Source: Argyresthia goedartella (Eukaryota; Arthropoda; Insecta; Lepidoptera; Argyresthiidae). From it: a DNA stretch of 64,000 nucleotides. Below, piece after piece: positions 37,586 to 49,500 of the stretch. The position numbers and the translations under genes are program-made. The stretch covers positions 33,374,383 to 33,438,382 of the forward strand of contig OX463814.1 in the NCBI GenBank assembly GCA_949825045.1, read 5' to 3'. The notes below the pieces were generated by a model, which was not told the origin of the DNA, made no database searches, and worked only from the letters and a program-made list of their open reading frames with translations. Every line of letters starts with the position of its first letter. Position 1 is the first letter of the stretch.

Positions 37586-40500
37586 GTGAGACGAGTAAAA
37601 TATATATATCATAGGGTAGACTAGATTAGATACGAAACAAGGTAAAATAATAATGTTCAAGATTTTTCTGAAAGTATATTTGTTTTAAAAGTGGCATTGG
37701 CTTAGTTTTAGTACATCCCAAGCTATAGTTATATTTTTATTCATTTGGCCAAATTCGTCGAGTCGTTCTTGACTAAATATAAAATTCTTAGATCTTCAGC
37801 CAATAAGCTCCTTAATAATTTAGAGTAAAGAGGTCTGTGGGGTCTCCTCATATTTTATTTTAGGATAGTCTCCAATTATGTGTTCCATGCTCTGAACTCT
37901 GAACATCCTCCCTGCAATCATAGTCAGGTGATTCTATCTAGCCAGAGCGGTGCATATATTGACATGTACGTCCATGCCCGGTTATGAGGCGGTTCAGTTG
38001 ATAACATGCCTTACGGGTAAGGCTGAATGAAGTAAGGTCAAAGTTAGCAGGGACGTATTTGGTCCAGGTTGAAATCTCGCTATCCGCCCTATATAACGTC
38101 AGGTAGCTTCATCCAGACCAACTTCAACATCACACATGCCTCGAGACAGAATTGGACATGCATCCCAACTCCAAGTTTTATTGTGCAATAAACACGAATT
38201 TTACTTACCAAGTGTGATTGATGTTTCAGTGCGCCGTCAATGTATCTGAATCAAGTCAAGTCTTCCAAAAACAAAATCAATATCAAAATATCGAATTCAG
38301 AAATTGTTCTCCTTTTAGACTCGTTAAACCCTGCAAGAACAGTGTTTGAATACTTCGGCATGTCAATGCAGTTCAAGGCAGTGCTAATAGCCAGACATTC
38401 TCCGTGGGGTGCCCACCCCTCACAATTTGATATTTAGTGCCTTGCCGTACCATCTAAGATTTGTGGCAACACTTAGCGTGTCTGGAAATAAACCATGTCA
38501 TCGGGCCTCTATTGGCTTAATTTGTTGCCAGTGGGAAAAAAGTGGCATGCGTGTTCCCGGAATTACAGTTTGCTGACATGTTATTATTAGATGTCTTGTG
38601 CTTAGATAAATTATATGACATGGAGTTCCTAATAGGTAAATTGAGCAAATGGAAATGAATTAATATGGTATAGACGCATAAATAAAAATATCTGAACTTT
38701 TAGTTAATTCATCTATGGGAAAGTATTCTCTTTTTTTCGCCCTCATTCGACCATGAAGTGGCAACTATTGCACTAATTACAATGTTTATTAATCTACATA
38801 ATCTGACTTTATCAAAAAAAGTATTTTTTTACTTAGAGAGCATATGGCGTAAAATATAAAAACTTAATTGAAAAAAAATCGACGGAAAATGATGTTTTGG
38901 AGTCTGCCACAACAAAAAGTATATACCTGTAAATAAACAACACTCAGGGGACAAATAACACGAAGAAAAGGAAAGCATATCTTATTGACAGAACTCATTA
39001 GGATAACAAAACACACATGCGTTAAAATTCTCCCGCATCTGCCCATTGCGCATAATTTACTACTATTCATAGAGAACCGTATCAAAACCAAAAACTGTCG
39101 TAAACCACTAACACAAAGCAGAAAAGACTACTTTCGCCCGATCCATCTCCAAAAATCATGCCAACAGTAACAGTTGAGAGCCACAGACTGGAAATAATCC
39201 AACTCTTGATGATTTCAAGCTGCATGTAGCTGACAGAGTATCAACAGGATTTATCTACTCTTTGCTCGGAGTCGCATCAAAAAGACACGATATCGCTACG
39301 GGGCGGCTATCAAAGCGTAAAGAAGTAAAGCTAATGTTAAATGACGCCTTTCCTTTGTGTCTAATGCGTGATGGATGCTGCGTAAAATGCGACAAGTAAA
39401 AAAATACAATAAAAAACATAAACAGAGTCAATCGAAGTAAGGGTGCTGTACTACAATGGGCATTCCATGTCATTGTAGTCGCAGCGATCGGTATTGAAAA
39501 TGGTTTATATTTCATATCTCACATCTTTCTGTGGAATGACTTTTACGAACATAGAAGGCAGTTCGTGATTGTTATGGATTTATTGGAATCTTTATTGGTA
39601 TGTATTATTGCATTTAAGACAGATAGATCCAATCATGGTTTTCATAATATTTCCTGCCAATATCTAATAAAATTACCGTATTGAGGAAGACCCCGAAAAT
39701 GAGATTCATTATTTATATCAACAGGCATGGAGAAATCTATGGAAGTTTTTAATGACGAATTAAAAAAAAAGTTCAGAATAATGGAACAATGTAGTTAGTG
39801 CTCAGCGGTTCAATAGCAACTAAAAACTAAACCCTGTGATAAACAACTGTGAACTCACAGACGTGACATGTGCAGACAACACCAATGTGTAAAATATCTA
39901 GTCTAAGGCCAAAGATTACCATCACGATCCTAAATACAGATGTCAATTCTTCAAGCAATACCATCGCTATCACCACGGGACATCGCTGAAAGCTTTGTGT
40001 GAGCCGTCTCAAAGGACTTCGGATCAGATAAATTTCAGTTTGCAAACTATTCCTTTTTTTAGCTGATGTTAGAGATTGTAGATTAGTATTAGTGGGATGG
40101 CTCTACCGATTTGACTGCCTTGTCTGCCGCCATATGATCAGCTTCCCGTATAAATTAATGTGTTAATACCTATCTATCTCCATCTTCATTTTTTAACGTT
40201 TGCATTAGCTATATTTACGTCTGAGCTTTAGTTGACGCTTTATGGAAGGATAAGAAATCAAAATAATTATATTCCACATTAAATATAAACAGCTGTTGTT
40301 TACTATATAATGAGCATGTCTTATATTTTTAATTTTGCTTCTCAGGCTTATGAAAAGTACTCGTACATCAAAGAAAACCTTTTGATATGTAAAATCCTTC
40401 CGCCTAATAAGTAGGAGTATCAAATAAAACTTACTTACGTGAATGTTATTCCATCTGCCCACGCGTCGTTTCCCTATCACAACATACCAAAAGGGACGGA

Positions 40501-43500
40501 TAAGTCACAACTGTCTACTACACGTTTCCCTTTAAGACATTAGCAAAATGGATACAACATTATATCTAATGTTTACTGAGACGTATCCTTCTGTCGCCTC
40601 CCAAAACAAGAATGCGTCGGCCCATCCACTGAAAGATGACCCAGTGTCAACAAATTGCGCCTAAAAAAAAACAGGCAAACAGGGAACAACTCACGAAATA
40701 CACATTAAAGTAATCTTTCCATCCGTCTCGCAAAAGAAGTCTAAATCTTAGCACATGTGCCTCGGTTTTTTGTTTCATAAACGCTATTTCATTAAGCGTG
40801 TCATTTCACATGTTGTTTGTTACTCGTGCTTCGTGTCCATTGAGTTCGGCAGTTCGTTTGGTTTAGGCGTCAGTTTTACGTGTCCGATATTTATCAAACG
40901 TGAATCAAAAGTGTTGGAATTAACTGCTGAACAGACAATTACATTTCCGGGTACAATATAACTGGCTAAATAGCTCGTTGTTGGAGGCGTCCAATTTAAA
41001 GTCTCGGAAAATAACACGCAAGCTCAATTAGCCAAAAGCTCTCGCGACATTCTGGCACGTAATAACAGCATCGTGTTGCAATGAGGGTTCCAAAATTAAA
41101 CACGTGTTCTAACTCTCAAAAATCAAGATTAGGTACGAATGTCCTGAGGGAGCCAATCACGGCCATTAGAATTAGATATTCGAAATTCGAATGCGAAATT
41201 TGAACGGTTATCAAGTTACTTAGGGTGACAGTAACGAGCTCTCGTCATACTCGTGAGGCCCTTGATGACGTAATTAGTTGAGCAATTTTGGACCCTTTTA
41301 CAAACTCTTCGAAATCAGGAAAGGCGTGAACGATGAGATCGATCGTTCTACGACATCTATATTTGGTTTTAGTTTACGATTCAATATTTTCTGATTTTTG
41401 CTACAGCATTTATTGATCAAAGATAATCTAGGCACTGCCTTAGACCCATATTACTACCACGCCAATGTGATCGAATATTCCCTGCCGACAAATAAAGTTA
41501 ACAAACTTCAAAAGCGATAAATTTTAAAGTATCACTTTCAGGCCAACCCACAAAAAACCGAACGACTTGGAAGTTCAAACGGCCATAGCATGTTTCGTGT
41601 TGGCGAGAGAAAACGACTAGAGACGTGTGCTCGCCACTGACGCAAACGCGAAAGCCGTGTTTTTTTTCTAGTCGTGTGTCGTCCAGTGACTTAACTTCGA
41701 TAGCTAAGTTGCGTATATTTTTTTTACCGGCGCGTGTCAACATGTGACTGCAGTAAAAATTGGCAGGGGGACAGAGTTCACCCTCGCAAACTTTTTTAGA
41801 CAAAGATTTTGAACAATAGAGTTTAACTACTGACATAGAAGTTCAAGTCACCCCCTTCGTTGCGTAGGCGACGACAACGGCGTTGCGCGCAAGTTCGTAG
41901 TATCAAAGAACCGTTACTATTTAGGTTTGGGATACAGTACAGATAAATGATGAATGTTATAATTAGGTCAGTAATAATAATATTTTCTAGAGTTATGTAA
42001 CGGGAGAGTTATAATAATAATAATAATGTAGCCAATTAATGTCCCCACCGAGGGGCACGGGCCTTGACCAGGATACGAGTAAGATTGAGTCATACTCCAC
42101 CATGCTGGCTCAGTGCGAATTGATGCAGAGGTATCGGGCTAGAGGCCAACCCGACTGTCACTTGTTTTCAAGCTGCCCTATTAAAGCTTCTGACCAGCTT
42201 TACGACTACTACCACCGAATAGCGATAGTAGCTGGGACCTACAGCGTAACCTGTCATCCGAAAGAATGAATCGCCCGAAACAAATGCCACTTTCTTTTTT
42301 AAAGTAAATATCTGTCTAAATATAATTTGTTGATCTGCCTACCTGCAAATTTTCCGAGAACCAGCGATCACAATACGTGTTTTTATCACTATCATAATCA
42401 TCAACGCAAGAAAAATCTACACATAGTCGGTGTCATATCGAAAAAAAAGTATCCAGATATATGGATACGAATCGTCTCAAGCCTAGCTAGTGATGAGGGG
42501 ACGCCGTTTATAAATATAAATCATAAGATTTGTATAAACACAAACAGATAGTTTAAGGATATTACGACTTTCCTGCACTCCAGAATTGTTCAATAATCAA
42601 GAGCACAAACTATGCGTTAAAGTTTACTTTTATGAGAATCGCATCCAGATGATCATAAACAATATTTTTATGTTCTTCGCAATCTGCTAAATCTTAGTTT
42701 TATCTGTCCACGTCTGCGTCCGATGCATTTAAGAAGTTAGCTCGTATAGCAACGGTAGAAATAAGTCTTTTATGAGGGCGACAGTTATTTATTACTGTGA
42801 CACTGGGTGCTACGTGGTCAATACTTTTTGTGCGATCCTGTGGAAACACCATTCATTCATGTGCCATCTCGTGAATGTTAACTATTTATCTTCACAAATA
42901 CAACGCCTTTTTTTCGCAGAAAGATTAATTGTTTGTTTATTTTGCTGATATCAATTTAGATTTCTACTGCGAGATTCAGATTCTTGTTTGAAAGCTTATA
43001 TAGATAGCAGAATCAAACATTGACCAGTTTAAGCATAATACTGTAAATAAAAAAATAAAAAATATGGATTGACTATAACACACGAAGAATATACACCTTT
43101 CATTGCAAAAAATAACGTAATTCGCAATTGCATGCAGCAAAAATAGAATGATAGCAAATCGAATCGAGATTCAATTATAGATTAGCCCTTGTAACGGACC
43201 GCATTCACAACGTTGGGAGTTGGGACACGTGAATAAATAAACACAATTACGTCTCACAAAGCATAATCCCTATTGATTTTATTCACAAAAACAACTTTTC
43301 TGTCCATATTCCGCAATAAAGCCACTCCCTGAACTTCATTCAGGCGAAAATCGGACAGGGTATCTTAGTTTTTTCACTGATCGATTTTTACGTTCAATAA
43401 TAGCGAGAAATAACAATAGACATACATCAATACGAGTGTCAAAAACTAACATCTGCGCGTTTCGTTGTAAACATAGTAAAATAGAAGAGGGCTCAAACAG

Positions 43501-46500
43501 CATCCTTGGGGGAGCCCAGCTTTGGCAAGCCTGTGTTTATAGCTCATTATTATTGTACGCCGCTTTAGAGTTGCTGCAAATGACACACTCAACCTATTAT
43601 TAAAATAAACCGTGGCGTACTGAGGTCTTTTGTTAAGTAAATTTAAAATAAAGCTTGTATGTTAGAAATTGCAGTGGGTTGGCCCGGCCAAGACTGCTAG
43701 TCGCCTTTCATTAGTCACTTCAGTCATACACGAGGCATAGTACGTACTTGCCTTTTTTTTCAACGAGTGTTTACTCAGTAATCGATACGACAAAAGCTCT
43801 GGAACGTCGAAAGGTGCCTTCATACGAACACGTGCGTTTCAGACACTCACACTCACACCATTATTCATTTCTTCAATTATTTTTCGCAGGTCCAGTGAAT
43901 GGCGGCATCAACGACGACTACAGTGGAGGGGAAGCGCCTTACATTATTGAGCAGCCATTGGACGTCACAGTAGCTCGTCACCAGCCTGCTACATTAAACT
44001 GTCGAGCTGGTGGTCTACCATCTCCAACAGTTCGATGGTACAAGGGAGGGGTTCTGGTAGTATCAGACACACACCGCAGTTTGCTCCCAGCGGGAGGCCT
44101 GTTCTTCCTAAGAGCTACTCATGGGAGAGCGCATTCTGATGCGGGGGTATATTGGTGTGAAGCCACGAATCCATATGGCACCGCTCGAAGTAGAAATGCC
44201 ACTCTGCATGTAGCTGGTAAGTAGCTATAATATAGGAAACATGTTTTTTTAATAGATAAATAGATATGCCGCAGAATATTTTATGAATCTTTTGGACAGT
44301 AATTTTTTCAAGTGGTTATTTACCATGGTATTTTATTTCAGTAATTCGCGAGGAGTTCAGACTAGAACCAGTATCAACTCAAACGGCACAAGGAGAAACT
44401 GTGATATTAGAATGTTCACCGCCTCGTGGTTCACCAGAACCTTCAGTTTATTGGAAAAAGAACGGGAAAACGCTTCATTTCGATGGCAACTCTAGGTAAC
44501 GATTCCATGAAATAAAAAACATCGACACGACTTTTTTCGTATGGCATGGCAGAGACACAGTTGCATGTGCACCCAGATCTAATGATTAACCATTGAACTC
44601 TCATCACTACAAAAATATTTCATTTCCATATTCATTGTAACCTTGTCATGGTTGTTTATCTATCTAAGTATAATATTTATCTATATAAGTATGTCTATAG
44701 TTGTCTAGTACCCAAGATACAGAGAATCCTAGTTTGTGGCTAATTCAATATGTGTAAATAGTGTCCAAGGTATTATTATTATTATTATTATTGAAGAATT
44801 GCTTGTATGTATTTGGCTTCTATTTTTTTAATGCACCTATAGTCCAAGTCAGGATTGATGGCCAGAAGGGAAAGAGGAAATCGTGGAGGGGTGACGTCCC
44901 GCACACCTCCCGCAAACCTTCAAAGGCCCTGCGTCCCTTTTGTCATAGTCCGGCGCAAGTCCGCATGGACCCTGTTTATCGTTTTTCATCTTGCATCGGC
45001 AACTTCTTCATCTATATGAAAATAAAATGCAATAATCCATTTTGAAGCACGAAAGCTAGCTAGAAAAGTACTGGAAAATTGTTACATTGAAAAAATATTT
45101 AGAAAAACGTGTTCAGAAACATGAAAATGAATATCCAGAATAACAACTGATATAGGAATAGAAATAAAAATAAGATTTTAACAATGAAGTCGGAGTACTT
45201 ACATAAGTGATGAACGTAGATTCCTTAGATGTTTCTTTCGATGATAGTATTTGGTACATTTGGTTTTGTTGTTGTACCTCACTAAAAATGGCCATTAAAC
45301 ATGGCATAGGCATTACCTACTCGTACTATGCTCGATAGGTTGTTCAGCGGTTTTCTATTTGTTCAACTGGGCTATGTTTAACAGGACCCTATGTCCGTCT
45401 GTCACCAGGCTTGTATTTCATGAACCGTGATAGTTAGATCAATATTTCACAGATGATGTATTTCTGTTGCCACTACAACAACAAATACCAAAAAAAAACA
45501 AAATAAAAATAATATTTAAGGGGGCTCCCATACAACAATTCATCCTATACCACATACAAACTTGTAAATGCACCTGATTAGGTACATGGAGTGCGAAAGT
45601 AGCCGCACCAATAACTTTGTTAACATTTTGCTTTGTAAAATCCAAACTATTCACTCCACACCATCCCTACCATTGTACGATGGTACGGAACCCTTCGTGC
45701 GCGAGTTAGACTGGCACTTACTTGACAGGTTTTTATTAACTACTTATCCGATGATTTAGCATGAGCCGTTTTTCACAGTTTAAGAATTCATATAGAGATT
45801 CTACTTTTCACTTTTCTATAATTTAGTACCTGTAGAATTCCACAACTCGTTGATTAATATTTATCCTTCGAAATGATCGAGCAAAAGTTGTTCAATAAAC
45901 TTTTAGGATAAACCGCGGAAGTGTGCACTTTAACAAACTTGGATTCAAGATATTCATATAAGTTAAAGATGTATCCAATGAATGGTTAGTCGGTTTGATA
46001 GGAGCAACTTGAAGTTCGAGCGCCAAAACTAAGAGTACCTACTTTCTAAGTGCTATCAAGCTAAGTGGGGTTCCAGAAATGCGATAGTTTTGAGAATGGT
46101 TCTCTGTTCTATTCTATTTGATATGCGATATTCGGTTCAGCTTTACATTTAATAGACGTGATCAAAACAACTAATTCGTTCTGTTTACGATGCTCCGGTC
46201 AAATTTCATGTGAATAAGGGAGGTTTTTATCAGACTAAATTTATAAATAAAGCTCCTTGGATTTCTTAAATAGAAATTGCACGCTATTTTTAGTAAGATC
46301 CGTCAATGATAGCTTCTTTATTTCTAAATTAGCCTTTTCCCTGTTCTTTATTGCCAATGAATTTCACTTAGATGCCTATGAATTTCATCAAGGCATCGTG
46401 AATAAATCTTGATGGTACACACACTTGTGTATATTGAAGCATAAAAATAATTCACAGTCAGGAGTAGGGTAGGTACTTACATCAAAGTTTTAGAGAAGGG

Positions 46501-49500
46501 GATGTCTGAAGTGCTCAACAAGCAATCAAGTAAAAATCTGAATAGTTCTGACTCACCAAACCCCTTATTAAATGTTAATTTACCATTCAATTACTCCGCC
46601 CTGGATTTCAATGAGTTTGTTACAATACTCATTTGAGGAAATAAAATCGATGGTAGCCTTTGAATGAAGAAAGTCGTTGATACGATTAGATATACTAATA
46701 AATTAATCACTGAGGCTTGACAGATCAAAAGCGATCCAACACTTTGACATCTTCATATTTTGACAACTACATATAAAACGATTCTAAAAGGTAGTTAATA
46801 TCAGTTTTCAGGTTTTCGGTGGTATGTATAAAATACTTAAATCCACTTGAGTATCTTGGTTTTGATTTGACATAACCAGAATAAAACAGAATCATTTTAA
46901 AAGTCCGATTTAAAAATATATTGAGGCATCATTTTCACGTCTTTAAGGTAACTAAAGCAGGTATTTGTTTCAGAATGCACTTAGTCGACGGTGGCAGTCT
47001 TGTAATACAAGACGCGAGACAATCCGACGCCGGAAACTATCAATGTATCGCAAGGAATGCGGCGGGCACTCGAGAGTCTGGTGTGGCCTCTCTCAGAATA
47101 CACAGTACGTGTTGTAATTCCCTACTAATTCAAATTTTAAGATAGATAGATACCAAAGATCTGCATCCCTTCATTCATATTTCGGGCGTCTAGTCCCATA
47201 ATTCCCAAGCTCGACGTTGAAATTAAAGCCATTCACCGCGGACGCCTCTTTTGTCATGTAATTCAGAACGACATTTCTCACTGCACAGTTAAGCCGTACT
47301 TAATCACGGGTCCGGAGGACGTCGTGGCGCACACTGGAGGCAGTGTGACGTTCCAATGCCGGGTGGGTGGGGACCCCCTTCCCGACGTGCTTTGGCGAAG
47401 GACCGCTGGAGGCGGAAACATGCCACTCGGTCGAGTCAAAGTGCTGGATGACAGGAGTCTTAGGCTAGACGACGTAACAATAGCAGATGAGGGCGAGTAC
47501 ACTTGCGAAGCAGACAATTCTGTGGGCGCTGTTAGTGCTAGCGGTTATTTGACGGTCTATGGTGAGTTATTTTTGGACTTAAATTACTTACATGATTTTG
47601 AAATGCCTATTAAGGAACGTTAGAATTTTATTTGTCGAAGTTTCTGGAACAACAATATGACGCTCTCATACTATGACGAATCATAAAGTACAGTTATTAA
47701 ACTGATACCTATGCCAAATTATTAAACCCAATGAGATATAATTACGAAATTAAATGTTAGGTCTAAAATTTAAGAAAAAACAGCATAAATATATTGTTAT
47801 TTTTCGCAGATCCACCCTCAACAAGTTTGAAACCGACAAATGTAAACGTCGAAAGTGGCTCAAGCGCGACATTCACCTGCACTGCTTCAGGAAGACCCGA
47901 TCCGACTATGTACTGGAGTCTAGAAGGGAACCGCACCATCATATTTCCTGGTACATCCAAAGGCAAATACCACGCCTCGGAGGTATTCGACGGCGTCACC
48001 ATGTTGACGATCAACGACACCGACAAAAACAACACTGGCAACACGATAGTTTGTTCAGCGGTCAACTTCGCTGGCAGTTCGTTTATCAGAGGGAAACTAA
48101 GCGTGACGTCAGACGATGACCGCCCACCGCCAATCATAACACACGGACCCTCTAACCAAACATTACCTATAAAATCGATGGCCGATTTCCCGTGCAGCGC
48201 GATCGGAATACCTGCTCCAATCATCGCATGGTATTTCGAAGGGGAGGCACTAATACAAAACCATCGACGTAATATCTCTAATGACGGCACTCTCAATTTG
48301 AAGGATTTGGATAAAAGCGACAGCGGGACATATACGTGTGTTGCCTCCTCGCCTCACGGCAAATATGTGTGGAGTGGGACTTTGTTGGCGGATTGGCCAA
48401 AGAACCCCAATATAAATTTTTATCGAGCAGCTGATGTATCAACGTTACCTGGTGCTCCAACGAAGTGTCATGTCTACAATCAAACCGATAACAGCGTAAC
48501 AATAGTTTGGAATCAGAATAACAAAATTGGCTCTTCATCGCTGGTTGGCTATCGGGTGGAAATATTTTCTCGGGAAACACTCTCCGGAAGGAGCACTGCA
48601 AGGAATTCTAGAACTTGGACTGTTCTAGCAAGAAAAGTCCGTCAAACTCACTTCGTGGTAAAATCGCTGACCCCAGGTATCACATATATGTTCATCGTAC
48701 GGGCAGAGAACTCGCATGGTCTGTCTGGTCCCAGCCCTATATCAGATCCTATTACTTTGGGTGACGACAGCAGCTCTGTTTGGAACAATGGAGGCTTCTC
48801 TAACAATACAGAGTTCAGAAATAACATAATGACCGATAACATTGTTGAACTAATCGAAGCGACTCCAATAGACGCCAAAACCATAAAGCTGATGTGGGAG
48901 ATACAAAACTTCTATCACTTAGAAGGATTGTTTATTTACTTCAGACCATTAGATAATATGACAACGGAATACGAAATGAAAACAATACTGCATTCTAACG
49001 ACGTGTCTGGCTATGAGATCACGAATCTGAGAAAATACATGAAATACGAATTCTTTTTGGTTCCATTTTACAAGAGATTTGAAGGAAAGCCTTCGAATTC
49101 CCGAATCGCTCGTACTCTGGACGATGGTAAGTTGTTTTATAACAACCTATCTGTTTGTTTTTATCTTCTGTTGTACCAAACTCTATTTACTCACTAATTA
49201 TTATTTTTTACAGTACCTGATGGCCCGCCGACCAACATTGAGATGTTTATTATGAATTCCACCACTGTGCATTTGAAATGGTCGCCACCTGATGGGGATA
49301 TGCAAAACGGCTTGATCACTGGATACAACGTTTTGGTCAACTGGTTGGACCTACCATCGAACAAATCTATGGTAGCAATAAACACTACAGTACAGTCAGC
49401 TACGACTCTTATCATGACGAATCTTACGTCTGGTGTCAGTTACTCCGTTCAGATAGCTGCTGAAACTGTTGTGGGTTTGGGACCTTACTCTCAGAAATTT

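Noticed and set aside
41498..41836. 112-codon minus-strand frame in intron 1
   Set aside because: No domain, no neighbours in the same strand; likely chance.
47763..48296. 177-codon minus-strand frame over receptor exon 6
   Set aside because: Antisense shadow of the Ig4/Ig5 coding sequence.
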